A stretch of DNA of 38,964 nt from Acidobacteriota bacterium (lineage in GTDB: Bacteria > Acidobacteriota > UBA4820 > DSQY01), in contig JAJYCJ010000003.1 of NCBI GenBank assembly GCA_021778515.1, forward strand, positions 1 to 38,964. The letters are read 5' to 3'. Numbering within the stretch: position 1 is the first letter of the stretch; every line of letters starts with the position of its first letter. Position numbers and translations under genes: made by a program. A model generated the notes under the pieces. The model did not search any database. It saw only the letters and a program-made list of their open reading frames with translations, and was not told the origin of the DNA. This document shows positions 8,588 to 19,572 of the stretch, piece after piece.

Positions 8588-8896
8588 ATGAAGATGCTCT
8601 TTCTGGTGACGGATAGCGAGTACGAGCCGCACTGCATGAATACCCTGAAGGAGAGGGGGGTGACCGGCTACACGGTGATCCCCGAGGTCCTGGGCTTCGG
8701 GCGCACGGGGGCCAAGATGGGAGACCGGGTTCACCCGGGGGCGTCGGTGATCGTGGTTTCGGTGGTTCCCGACGAGGCGGTGGAGGGTCTGCTGGGATGC
8801 CTTCGGCAGTGCATCTCCGAGAACAAGCTCTCGGAATCCACTCATGCCTGGGTGCTCCCGGTGGAAGACGTCCTTCAGGCGAGCCCCAAGATCTGA
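8588..8896 (+). CDS. small PII-like protein linked to the RND operon
   Basis: This 102-residue protein (MKMLFLVTDSEYEPHCMNTL...) resembles the PII/GlnB fold. It has an N-terminal beta-strand, a helix with CMNTLKERG, and then TGYTVIPEVLGFGRTGAKMGD at 26-46, which lines up with the PII strand-T-loop stretch (GxTV.EVxGFGR in GlnB). A second beta-alpha-beta unit follows (ASVIVVSVVPDEAVEGLLGCL). The T-loop region is shorter than in GlnB and the uridylylated tyrosine context is missing. PII-like proteins encoded next to transporters often bind small ligands and modulate the transporter. The ATG at 8588 is preceded by AGGGG at a 7-base spacing. A strong hairpin follows the stop. PII membership is my reading, not a database hit. 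Confidence 0.7.
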   Translation: MKMLFLVTDSEYEPHCMNTLKERGVTGYTVIPEVLGFGRTGAKMGDRVHPGASVIVVSVVPDEAVEGLLGCLRQCISENKLSESTHAWVLPVEDVLQASPKI

Positions 8897-8903
8897 GATC
8901 GGC

Positions 8904-8929
8904 GGGGGGCCGGCGACCGCCGGCCCCCC
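8904..8929 (+). terminator. strong GC hairpin after the efflux operon
   Basis: GGGGGGCCGGC (8904-8914) pairs perfectly with 8919-8929 around the loop GACC. It follows the stop of the PII-like gene by eight bases. There is no T-tract, so termination would be imperfect or Rho-assisted. Confidence 0.5.
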
Positions 8930-8955
8930 CCGCCACCCTTTGGATGGGGCTGGGG

Positions 8956-8984
8956 TTGACGCCCTGTCCGGATGCTCCTAGCAT
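8956..8984 (+). promoter_or_regulatory. sigma-70-like promoter for the GGDEF/EAL gene
   Basis: TTGACG (8956-8961), a 17-base spacer and TAGCAT (8979-8984) form a near-consensus promoter. The start site would be about 8991, some 40-60 bases before the gene's possible start codons. Confidence 0.55.
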
Positions 8985-9029
8985 GACGCGGGGGATGTCC
9001 ATTCAGGACGGCAGCGAGGGGATTTCGCG

Positions 9030-11090
9030 TTGCGCGCGGGGAGTCGTGCTGTGCCGCGTCGAAAGAGTTCCGATCCCGTAGAGAAGGCCCTTCAAGTTCT
9101 TCCCTGGCCGGCCCTGATCCTGAGACCGGAGGGGACCATCCTGTCCGCCAACCGGGCGGCGGGGGTGTTGCTGGACCGCGCGCCGGCGAAACTGCGAATG
9201 AAGAACATCAAGGAGCTGGCCTGGCCGGATGAGGGGCCGAAGCTTAATCGTCTGCTGGCCGGAGAAGACGGGCCTTCCATCGAGGGGGTTCGCATGTTGA
9301 CTCCCGGCGGGAGGGACATCAGGGTTCGGATCGGCTTGGCGGGACCCCCGCCGGAAGGGGACGGAGGCCGTCTGCTGGCGGTCATCTCCCCCCTGCCCTC
9401 CGGGGGAGTGAGCCGCGATTCGAGGCCAGCCCCGGCGTCGGAAGCCCGGTGGGATTGGGACCGCGCGGAGGGGCGCGTCACGTGCTCGCCCGAGTGGTGC
9501 TCCCTGCTGGGCTACGAGGAGGACGAAGCCCCGAAGACGCTGCGGGCCTGGGTGGATCTTCTGCACGCAGACGACCAACCGGTTTTCCAGTACAAGCTGG
9601 AGGCCCTCCTCTCGGGCGAGGCGCCCGACCTGGAGCACGAACTCCGCATGCGACACGCGGACGGCGAGTACCGCTGGCTCCTGACTCAGGTCGAGGTGGT
9701 TCGCGACTCGGCTGGCAAGGCCGCCCGCCTCTCGGGCCGGCAGCGTGAACTGGGCGAAGAGCCTGGCCTGGAAGAGGGGGCCTTTGCCGAGGGTTTTCGC
9801 GATCCCCTCACGGGTCTCCCGACGAGGGCGCTCCTGCTGGACCGCCTCGGACTGGCCATGGCCCGGGCCCGCCGACGAACGGGCCACCTCTTCGCCATCC
9901 TCAGCCTGGGGCTGGACCGCTTCCGTCTGATCAACGAGGGGCTCGGCTACGCCGTCGGAGACCGGCTCCTGCAAGAGGTGGCACGGCGGCTCGAAGGATG
10001 CCGCAGGGGTTCCGATACGGTGGCGCGGACCGGGGGCGACGAAATCGGCATCCTGCTGGACGACATCCGCTCCGTGGGAGACGCGACGGCCTTCGCGGAA
10101 AGGCTCCACCAGGCCCTCAAGGCTCCCGTTGTGGTGGAGGGACACGATCTCTTTACCTCGGGCAGCGTAGGGATCGTCTTGAGCTCTCCCTCCTACAATT
10201 CAGCGGAGGACATGCTCCGGGACGCGGACATCGCCATGCACAGGGCGAAGGGCATGGGGCGCGGTCGCTACGCGCTATTCGACGCCACCATGTACATCCG
10301 CACCGTGGAGATCCTGGAGCTCGAGACCGAACTGCGGCGCGCAGTGGAGCAGTCCGGTTTTCACCTGCACTACCAGCCGATCGTCTCTCTGCTGACGGGC
10401 CGCCTCGCCGGGTTTGAGGCGCTGATCCGCTGGACGCATCCCACCCGCGGGTTGGTGAAGCCGAGCGAGTTCGTCCCCCTGGCGGAAGAGACGGGCCTGG
10501 TGGTTCCCATGGGCCGATGGGTTCTGGAGAGCGCCTGCAAGCAGCTGAAGAGCTGGCTGGTCCGCTTCCCCCAGAACCGCTCCCTCTGGGTCAGCGTTAA
10601 CGTATCGGGCATCCAGCTTTTGCAGCCCGAACTCATCATGCAGATCGACTTGGCCCTGAGGGAAAGCGGCCTGGCCGGGCGGAACCTGAAGCTGGAGCTG
10701 ACGGAGAGCGTGATCATGGAGAACGCCCAGTACGCCTACGACATGATGGTGCAGTTGAGGGCCCAGGACATCCGGCTCTGCATCGACGATTTCGGCACGG
10801 GCTACTCATCCATGAGTTACCTGAGGCGCTACCCCGTGGATGCACTGAAGATCGACCAGTCCTTCGTTTCCCGAATGGAGGAGGACGAGGAGAGCCGGGA
10901 GATCGTCCGCTCAGTCCTGCAGATGGGCAAGAGCCTCAAGATGGAAGTCATCGCGGAAGGGGTGGAGACGGTCGGGCAGCGCGATGTTCTCAAGCGGCTC
11001 GGCTGCGAACTGGGGCAGGGCTTCTTCTTTCACCGACCCATGGAGGCGAAGGCGGTGGAATCCCTCCTCGCGCCCAAGCGTTCAAGGTGA
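9030..11090 (+). CDS. PAS-PAS-GGDEF-EAL protein, probable c-di-GMP phosphodiesterase
   Basis: This 686-residue protein carries a PAS-like N-terminus (about 15-120), a PAS_3-type domain (about 138-240, ending [10 protein letters not shown]), a GGDEF domain (about 255-420) and an EAL domain (about 430-680). The EAL domain keeps its catalytic set: EAL at 463-465, [32 protein letters not shown] and GQGF. It should therefore hydrolyse c-di-GMP. The GGDEF domain looks degenerate: the signature is GGDEI (335-339) and the usual first metal-binding Asp of the DLDRF motif is Gly (LGLDRF). No membrane segment is present, so PAS-sensed intracellular signals probably tune the activity. The start is uncertain: TTG at 9030 has GAGGGG eight bases upstream, while GTG at 9051 has GGGGAG seven bases upstream and would give 679 residues. 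Confidence 0.9.
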   Translation: MRAGSRAVPRRKSSDPVEKALQVLPWPALILRPEGTILSANRAAGVLLDRAPAKLRMKNIKELAWPDEGPKLNRLLAGEDGPSIEGVRMLTPGGRDIRVRIGLAGPPPEGDGGRLLAVISPLPSGGVSRDSRPAPASEARWDWDRAEGRVTCSPEWCSLLGYEEDEAPKTLRAWVDLLHADDQPVFQYKLEALLSGEAPDLEHELRMRHADGEYRWLLTQVEVVRDSAGKAARLSGRQRELGEEPGLEEGAFAEGFRDPLTGLPTRALLLDRLGLAMARARRRTGHLFAILSLGLDRFRLINEGLGYAVGDRLLQEVARRLEGCRRGSDTVARTGGDEIGILLDDIRSVGDATAFAERLHQALKAPVVVEGHDLFTSGSVGIVLSSPSYNSAEDMLRDADIAMHRAKGMGRGRYALFDATMYIRTVEILELETELRRAVEQSGFHLHYQPIVSLLTGRLAGFEALIRWTHPTRGLVKPSEFVPLAEETGLVVPMGRWVLESACKQLKSWLVRFPQNRSLWVSVNVSGIQLLQPELIMQIDLALRESGLAGRNLKLELTESVIMENAQYAYDMMVQLRAQDIRLCIDDFGTGYSSMSYLRRYPVDALKIDQSFVSRMEEDEESREIVRSVLQMGKSLKMEVIAEGVETVGQRDVLKRLGCELGQGFFFHRPMEAKAVESLLAPKRSR

Positions 11091-11139
11091 GGGCGGCGGA
11101 ACCGCGCTGGCGTGCGGCCTCTGGCCCCGGAAACGGCAA

Positions 11140-13134
11140 ATGACTGAGAAGTCCTTCCATCTGACGGCCCCCTTCGAGCCGACGGGGGACCAACCGGCCG
11201 CGATTGAGGCCCTGACCCGCCAGATTCTGGCGGGCGGGAAACACTCCACGCTCCTGGGGGTCACGGGTTCGGGCAAGACCTTCACCATGGCGGCCGTGGC
11301 GGCAGCCCTGAAGCGCCCCACCCTGGTCATCGCCCACAACAAAACCCTGGCCGCCCAGCTCTACTCGGAATTCCGCCAGTTCTTTCCGGACAGCGCCGTG
11401 GAGTATTTCGTCTCCTACTACGACTACTACCAGCCGGAGGCCTACGTCCCGGCCAGCGACACCTACATTGAAAAGGAAGCCACGATCAACGAGGAGATCG
11501 ACCGCCTGCGCCTCTCGGCCACCCGCAGCCTGCGCGAGCGCCGGGACGTGCTGATCGTGGCCTCGGTCTCGTGCATCTACGGCCTCGGCGAGCCGGAATC
11601 CTACTACGGCATGACCCAGCCGCTGCAGGTGGGTGAGACCCAGGACCGCCAGAAGCTCCTGAGGCGATTCGTGGACATGCTCTACACCCGGACCCCGTCG
11701 GTGTTGGAGCGAGGCCGTTTCAGGGTCCGCGGAGACGTGATCGAGGTCTATCCGTCCTACGCTGAGGAGGTGTACCGCATCGACCTCTTCGGGGACCAGG
11801 TGGAGCAGCTCCTTCGGGTGGACCCCCTCACGGGAGAGATTCTCGAGGAGATGGAGCGGCTCACCATCTACCCCCGCACGCACTACGCCACGCCGAGGGA
11901 ACAGGTGGTGGCGGCGGTGGAATCCATCAAGGCGGAGCTTCAGGCGCGGCTGGCCGAGCTGGAGGGCCAGGGGCGGCTGCTGGAGGCCCAGCGCCTGGCC
12001 CAGCGGACGCAGTTCGACATCGAGATGATGCTGGAGATCGGCTACTGCAACGGCGTGGAGAATTACTCCCGGCACCTGACCGGGAGGGCCCCCGGCGAAC
12101 CTCCGCCGACCCTGATCGAGTATCTGCCCACGGACGCCCTCATCTTCCTGGACGAGTCGCACATGACGGTTCCCCAGCTTCAGGCCATGTACCGAGGGGA
12201 TCGGTCGCGCAAGGAGACCCTGGTGGAGTACGGCTTCCGCCTTCCCTGCGCCCTGGATAACCGGCCGCTCAAGTTTGAGGAGTTCATGGCCATGGCCCCG
12301 CAGATCGTCTACGTCTCCGCCACGCCGGCCGCCTACGAGGTGAAGGCCGCGGGAGGGATCACGGCCGAGCAGGTGGTGCGGCCCACGGGGCTGATGGACC
12401 CCGAGATCGAGGTTCGGCCGGCCACTGGGCAGGTGGAGGACCTCTACCGGGAGTGCACGGAGGTCACCGCCAGGGGTCAGCGGGTGCTCGTGACCACCAT
12501 GACGAAGAAGATGGCCGAGGAGCTCACGCGCTACCTGAAGGAGCTGGGGCTCAAGGTCGGCTACCTGCACAGCGACGTGGAGACCCTGGAGCGGGTCCGG
12601 ATCCTGAGGGACCTGCGGCGCGGTGAAATCGAGGTTCTGGTGGGGGTCAACCTCCTCCGTGAGGGGCTCGACCTTCCCGAGGTGAGCCGGGTAGCCGTCC
12701 TGGACGCCGACAAGGAGGGTTTCCTGCGAAGCCGGGGTGCGCTGATCCAGACCATGGGCAGGGCGGCGCGGAACGTGGAGGGAAGGGCCATCCTCTACGC
12801 CGACCGGGTCACGGAGGCCATGCGACAGGCCCTGGAGGAGACGAGCCGCCGGAGAGGGAGACAGGCGGCCTACAACGAAGAGCACGGCATCACCCCGCAG
12901 AGCATCGTCAAGAACATCGATACCATCCTCTCCAGCGTGTTTGAGATGGACTACTACGGCGTTCCCGGGGTGGCCGAGGAGCCCGGCGAGACCATGGATG
13001 CAGAAGAGGCCGCGCGACGGATCGCCTCGCTGGAAAAGGAGATGTTCTCCGCCGCCGAGGCCATGCGGTACGAAGAGGCCGCGTCCCTGCGCGACCAGAT
13101 CACCGGTCTGCGCGAGCGGTTCGTCAGGCCGTAG
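11140..13134 (+). CDS. uvrB: UvrABC system subunit B
   Basis: The protein has 664 residues, the normal length for UvrB. Visible features are Walker A GVTGSGKT (40-47), the damage-probing beta-hairpin region [10 protein letters not shown] (93-102), the motif [13 protein letters not shown], helicase motifs [14 protein letters not shown] and QTMGRAARN, and the C-terminal UVR domain that contacts UvrC (residues about 625-660, [21 protein letters not shown]). UvrB verifies DNA damage and hands the substrate to UvrC for incision in nucleotide-excision repair. ATG at 11140 matches the family N-terminus ([17 protein letters not shown]); the upstream Shine-Dalgarno is weak (GGAAACGG). It lies 49 bases after the GGDEF/EAL gene on the same strand and no promoter was seen between them. 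Confidence 0.97.
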   Translation: MTEKSFHLTAPFEPTGDQPAAIEALTRQILAGGKHSTLLGVTGSGKTFTMAAVAAALKRPTLVIAHNKTLAAQLYSEFRQFFPDSAVEYFVSYYDYYQPEAYVPASDTYIEKEATINEEIDRLRLSATRSLRERRDVLIVASVSCIYGLGEPESYYGMTQPLQVGETQDRQKLLRRFVDMLYTRTPSVLERGRFRVRGDVIEVYPSYAEEVYRIDLFGDQVEQLLRVDPLTGEILEEMERLTIYPRTHYATPREQVVAAVESIKAELQARLAELEGQGRLLEAQRLAQRTQFDIEMMLEIGYCNGVENYSRHLTGRAPGEPPPTLIEYLPTDALIFLDESHMTVPQLQAMYRGDRSRKETLVEYGFRLPCALDNRPLKFEEFMAMAPQIVYVSATPAAYEVKAAGGITAEQVVRPTGLMDPEIEVRPATGQVEDLYRECTEVTARGQRVLVTTMTKKMAEELTRYLKELGLKVGYLHSDVETLERVRILRDLRRGEIEVLVGVNLLREGLDLPEVSRVAVLDADKEGFLRSRGALIQTMGRAARNVEGRAILYADRVTEAMRQALEETSRRRGRQAAYNEEHGITPQSIVKNIDTILSSVFEMDYYGVPGVAEEPGETMDAEEAARRIASLEKEMFSAAEAMRYEEAASLRDQITGLRERFVRP

Positions 13135-13189
13135 GCCTCGCCGTGTCCCCACCCGGAGGCCATCCACCGCCAGCGGGTGAATTCCCCCT

Positions 13190-13291
13190 TCACACCCGGG
13201 TGGGCAGCATCATGACGAGAACGGCGCTGACCGCGGCGTAGGCGACCAAGGACCCCAGGTAGGCCAGCTTCGGGACCCCGATGACGCCCAT
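13190..13291 (-). CDS. possible 33-residue single-span membrane peptide downstream of tgt
   Basis: The minus-strand frame runs from ATG at 13291 to TGA at 13190. The product starts MGVIGVPKLAYLGSLVAYAA and is followed by VSAVLVMML and a short PTRV tail, that is one long hydrophobic helix with a lysine near its N-terminal end. AGAGGTG stands five bases before the ATG. The start is only 12 bases after the tgt stop, so translation could be coupled to tgt. I recognise no family. Against it are the small size and the possibility of chance; for it are the spacing, the ribosome site and the clean hydrophobic composition. Confidence 0.4.
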   Translation of the reverse strand: MGVIGVPKLAYLGSLVAYAAVSAVLVMMLPTRV

Positions 13292-13303
13292 TTCACACCT
13301 CTT

Positions 13304-14581
<1,278 letters not shown>

Positions 14582-14589
14582 CATACCTT

Positions 14590-14610
14590 GCTCAGGGCAG
14601 AGGCCTGAGC
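14590..14610 (+). promoter_or_regulatory. perfect 7-7-7 inverted repeat at the expected 5' end of the dnaK mRNA
   Basis: GCTCAGG (14590-14596), a 7-base spacer and CCTGAGC (14604-14610) form a perfect inverted repeat. The predicted transcription start is near 14588, so the hairpin would stand at the extreme 5' end of the mRNA, 12 bases before the AAGGAGG site. It may stabilise the message or be a second DNA operator; each half matches a HAIR half-site at five of seven bases but in everted order. Confidence 0.45.
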
Positions 14611-14639
14611 AGAGCCAATCCGCAAGGAGGAGTGATTCT

Positions 14640-16559
<1,920 letters not shown>

Positions 16560-16676
16560 TGGCGCGGTAGGGAAGTTCTTTGCCCTGAGCGGGGCGAGGC
16601 GGGCGGGCCCCTGCGCATTCCATGCGGGATCGCTTGCTTCGCCCCCCGGCTCGGGGCCATTTCACAAGGAGGATCC
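16560..16676 (+). other. dnaK-hsp20 spacer with small hairpins
   Basis: The 117-base gap holds CGCAT-tcc-ATGCG (16614-16626) and a GCCCC/GGGGC hairpin near 16641-16657, then the AAGGAGG ribosome site of hsp20. No T-tract follows either stem, so these look like mRNA processing or attenuation structures rather than terminators. No promoter was recognised. Confidence 0.3.
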
Positions 16677-17108
16677 ATGGCCGTTGGAGGCGAATCCCTC
16701 AGGGAGCTGATTCATCTGCGTCGCAGGCTGAACAAGCTCTTCGACGAGATGATCCAGCCCGACCGCGCCTCGGGACCTCTCCCAGAATTCACCTGGATGC
16801 CCTCCGCGGACGTCTTTGAAGATGATCGGTGCTACTGCGTCGAGGTCGAGCTTCCGGGCGTCGCCATCGAGGACGTGGTGGTCACCGTGGATGGCAGCGT
16901 TCTGAGCGTTTCCGGCCAGAGGAAGCCAAGGAGCGAGATCTCCAAGGAGAGCGCCCAGCGCATCGAGCGCTACGTCGGTCCGTTCCTTCGGGAGTTCTCC
17001 TTTCCCGAAGCACTCGACGCCGAGCCCGTGGAGGCGAGCCTTCGGGACGGGGTACTCCGGCTGACGGTCCCCAAGAAGGAGCAGCGGCGGAAGGTCCAAG
17101 TGCGCTGA
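16677..17108 (+). CDS. Hsp20/alpha-crystallin small heat-shock protein
   Basis: The 143-residue protein has a short N-terminal arm (about 1-40) and an alpha-crystallin domain from WMPSADVFEDDRCYCVEVELPG to LRLTVPKK. The conserved A-x-x-x-(D/N)-G-V-L motif appears as ASLRDGVL. Small heat-shock proteins hold unfolding proteins in oligomers until DnaK/DnaJ refold them. AAGGAGG lies four bases before the ATG at 16677. Its place between dnaK and dnaJ puts holdase and foldase in one transcript. The C-terminal extension is short (KEQRRKVQVR) and lacks a clear I-x-I anchoring motif, so oligomerisation may differ from the classical case. Confidence 0.95.
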   Translation: MAVGGESLRELIHLRRRLNKLFDEMIQPDRASGPLPEFTWMPSADVFEDDRCYCVEVELPGVAIEDVVVTVDGSVLSVSGQRKPRSEISKESAQRIERYVGPFLREFSFPEALDAEPVEASLRDGVLRLTVPKKEQRRKVQVR

Positions 17109-17144
17109 GGCCCTGAGGGCCCACGCAGCCGAGGTGATCGACCG

Positions 17145-18248
17145 ATGCCGAGCAAGGACCTTTACGCCGTCCTGGAACTCCCCCACGGGGCCTCCGCGAC
17201 CGAGGTCAAGAAGGCCTACAAGCGGCTGGCCCGTAAGTACCATCCCGATTTGAACCCGGGGGACAAGAACGCGGAGGATCGCTTCAAGGAAATCTCCGAA
17301 GCGCACGCCATTCTCACCAACCCGGAACAGAAGAAGCAGTACGACGCTTACGGCACCGCCGGCCCGGAACCTCCCGCCGATCCGAGGGTCCATTTCACGG
17401 GATTCGACTTCAACGCCGGCCCCGTGGCGGGAGGGTTCTCGGATCTATTCGAGACCATCCTGGACCACGCGCATCAAGGCCGCTCGCGAGGCCCGGCGCC
17501 GGGGCAGGACCTGGTCTACCCCCTGACCATCACGATCCAAGAGGCCTTCCACGGCAAGAAGGCCCGGATCGCTGTCACCCACACGATCTCCTGCGAGCGC
17601 TGCGGGGGGGAGGGCCGCCTGTCGCCCTCCCGAAAGCGCCCCTGCGCGAAATGCGGGGGCACGGGGAAGGTGGGGCTTTCCCGCGGTCCCTTCTCGTTCG
17701 CCAGCGTGTGCAAGGAGTGCGGCGGCACGGGAAAGGACCCGGGCGAACCGTGTCCGGCGTGCGGCGGCACGGGAAGCCGGGAGGGAAGAGAAACGGTGGA
17801 AGTGACCATCCCTCCGGGGGTGGATACGGGTTCCCGCATCCGCCTGAAGGGCAAGGGTCAGGCAGGCCTCATGGGCGGCCCCTCCGGCGACCTGTACATC
17901 GAGACCCACGTCCGGCAAGATTCCCGATTCACGCGTGAAGGGCCGCACGTTCGGGTCCACGTCCCCATCACCTACGTGGAAGCCGTGCTGGGGGCCAAGA
18001 TCGAGGTCCCCACGCTCACGGGCCACGCCCTCCTGAAGATCCCTCCGGGCACCCAATCCGGCCAGGTCTTCCGGCTCAAGGAGCGGGGCATGCCCTCCCT
18101 GCGCCACGGCCCAGCCGGTGACCTGCTGGTGGAGGTCCACCTCCAGACGCCCCGCGTGGTGGACGAGCGCAGCAAGGACCTGTTGCGGGAGTTCGGCCGG
18201 TTGAACCCGGAGAACCCTCGTGCCTATACTGATCCCACGGAAGGATAG
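17145..18248 (+). CDS. dnaJ: co-chaperone DnaJ (type I J-protein)
   Basis: The 367-residue protein has an N-terminal J-domain (residues about 4-70) with the HPD motif in ARKYHPDLN, a short linker region with FDFNAGPVAGGF, and four zinc-finger repeats: CERCGGEG, CAKCGGTG, CKECGGTG and CPACGGTG. The C-terminal peptide-binding domains include TIPPGVDTGSRIRLKGKGQAG and KIPPGTQSGQVFRLKERG. It delivers clients to DnaK and triggers its ATPase. The glycine/phenylalanine-rich linker is shorter and poorer in glycine than in E. coli DnaJ. GAGGTGA lies upstream of the ATG. The stop is followed four bases later by hspR, so the two are translationally close. Confidence 0.96.
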   Translation: MPSKDLYAVLELPHGASATEVKKAYKRLARKYHPDLNPGDKNAEDRFKEISEAHAILTNPEQKKQYDAYGTAGPEPPADPRVHFTGFDFNAGPVAGGFSDLFETILDHAHQGRSRGPAPGQDLVYPLTITIQEAFHGKKARIAVTHTISCERCGGEGRLSPSRKRPCAKCGGTGKVGLSRGPFSFASVCKECGGTGKDPGEPCPACGGTGSREGRETVEVTIPPGVDTGSRIRLKGKGQAGLMGGPSGDLYIETHVRQDSRFTREGPHVRVHVPITYVEAVLGAKIEVPTLTGHALLKIPPGTQSGQVFRLKERGMPSLRHGPAGDLLVEVHLQTPRVVDERSKDLLREFGRLNPENPRAYTDPTEG

Positions 18249-18252
18249 GACC

Positions 18253-18681
18253 ATGGCTCGCCGGCCCAACAAGGGAGAAGGGAAGCGGTACTACATGATA
18301 TCCGCCGTCTCTCAGCGCTTCGGCGTTCATCCCCAGACCCTTCGTCTCTACGAACGGGACGGGCTGCTCAAGCCCTCCAGGACGGACGGAAACACGCGGA
18401 TGTACACCGACGATGACCTGGAGCGCCTGGAGATCATCTTGAACCTGACTCGCAATCTGGGCGTCAACCTGGCCGGAGTGGAGATCGTCCTGAACATGAG
18501 GCAGAAGATGGCCCTCATGCAGGACCAGATGAACGCCTTCATGGAGTTCTTCCTGGATCAGTTGGGGCACAAGGGCGTCACCCGCGAGGAGGTCAGGGAG
18601 CGAGCCCTGGCCAGGCTGCCCCAGCGATCCCTGCAGGTCCTTCTCGACAGGCTGGCGAAGGGCGACGATCGTGAGGAATAG
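18253..18681 (+). CDS. hspR: heat-shock repressor HspR (MerR family)
   Basis: The 142-residue protein has a MerR winged-helix domain: YYMISAVSQRFGVHPQTLRLYERDGLL, then RTDGNTRMYTDDDLERLE and the HspR-typical NLGVNLAGVEIVLNMR. HPQTLR-YER-GL and GVNLAGVE distinguish HspR from metal-sensing MerR proteins. In actinobacteria and epsilonproteobacteria HspR binds HAIR operators to repress chaperone genes, in some cases with DnaK as co-repressor. A HAIR-like site lies at the dnaK promoter of this same operon, which supports autoregulation. ATG at 18253 is preferred; a GTG at 18220 would overlap dnaJ. The end of the gene overlaps the sigma gene by 11 bases. Confidence 0.92.
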   Translation: MARRPNKGEGKRYYMISAVSQRFGVHPQTLRLYERDGLLKPSRTDGNTRMYTDDDLERLEIILNLTRNLGVNLAGVEIVLNMRQKMALMQDQMNAFMEFFLDQLGHKGVTREEVRERALARLPQRSLQVLLDRLAKGDDREE

Positions 18682-19522
18682 CGGAAGCAGCAGCGAGGAA
18701 TCGGCCCTTCTCAAAAGGTACCTTCGGGAGATTTCCCGCTTTCCCCTCCTGACCCCCGAGGAGGAACGCGAGATCGGCCGGCGCATCCAGGCGGGGGACA
18801 AGGAGGCGCTTCAGCGCCTGGTTGAGTCCAACCTCCGGTTCGTCGTCTCCTTCTCCAAGAAATACCGGGGATGGGGCCTGTCCTTCCAGGACCTCATCAA
18901 CGAAGGCAACATCGGCCTCATGGAGGCCGCCAAGCGCTTCGATCCCAACAAGGGGGTGAAGTTCATCACCTACGCCGTCTGGTGGATCCGGCAGGCGATC
19001 ATCCACGCCCTCTCCGAGCAGGGAGGGCCCTTCCGGATTCCCCAGAAGCAGGCCAACCTCCTCTACAACATCCACAAGACCATCGCCGCCATGACCCCCG
19101 TCCTGGAGCGGGCTCCCACGGTGGGAGAGGTGGCGGAGGAGCTGGACGTGCCTCGTGAGAACGTGGAGGTCCTGATGCAGGCCGAGAGCGAGGACCTTCC
19201 CCTGGAATCTCTCGCGGACGAGGACTCGGACTTCCAGCTCCTGGACAAGATCGAGCAGTTCACCATGCCCCCCGTGGACCAGAACCTCATGGAGGAGTCC
19301 TTCAAGAAGCTTCTGGCGGGCATGCTGAAGGACCTGGACCAGAAGGAGCAGCAGGTGCTCGTCCTGCGCTTCGGGCTCGATGGCAAGGAGCCGCACACGC
19401 TCAAGGAGGTCGGGGACAAGCTGGGCCTCTCCCGTGAGCGCATCCGCCAGATCGAGACGCAGGCCCTCAAGAAACTCAAGCACAGCAAGAAGAGCAAGCA
19501 GCTGATGGGCTACCTGAATTGA
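18671..19522 (+). CDS. sigma-70 family factor (group 2-like) in the heat-shock operon
   Basis: This 283-residue sigma factor has region 1.2 (about 14-40, LKRYLREISRFPLLTPEEE), region 2 (46-116, with DLINEGNIGLMEAAKRFD and GVKFITYAVWWIRQAI), region 3 (about 125-200) and region 4 (212-275, with the helix-turn-helix LKEVGDKLGLSRERIRQIE). It lacks the long region 1.1 and non-conserved region of a primary RpoD, so it is an alternative factor of group 2 or RpoH-like type. Region 2.4 is close to RpoD, suggesting a similar -10 hexamer. A segment QANLLYNIH (127-135) weakly echoes the RpoH box Q(R/K)KLFFNLR. The GTG start lies inside the end of hspR with GAAGGGCG upstream; no later start keeps region 1.2. 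Confidence 0.9.
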   Translation: MRNSGSSSEESALLKRYLREISRFPLLTPEEEREIGRRIQAGDKEALQRLVESNLRFVVSFSKKYRGWGLSFQDLINEGNIGLMEAAKRFDPNKGVKFITYAVWWIRQAIIHALSEQGGPFRIPQKQANLLYNIHKTIAAMTPVLERAPTVGEVAEELDVPRENVEVLMQAESEDLPLESLADEDSDFQLLDKIEQFTMPPVDQNLMEESFKKLLAGMLKDLDQKEQQVLVLRFGLDGKEPHTLKEVGDKLGLSRERIRQIETQALKKLKHSKKSKQLMGYLN

Positions 19523-19572
19523 ACCCGCCGGGGGCGGGCGAAATCCGGGTGCCCGGGCCTCTGGAGGTCCCG

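Noticed and set aside
5417-8845. A 1142-codon minus-strand open frame opposite the RND pump
   Set aside because: The product is His/Asp/Arg/Gly-rich shadow sequence. The plus strand encodes a complete, motif-rich RND transporter.
10990-13167. A long minus-strand frame opposite uvrB, and similar frames opposite dnaK, tolC and ileS
   Set aside because: All are antisense shadows typical of GC-rich DNA; each lacks recognisable domains and covers a well-supported gene on the other strand.
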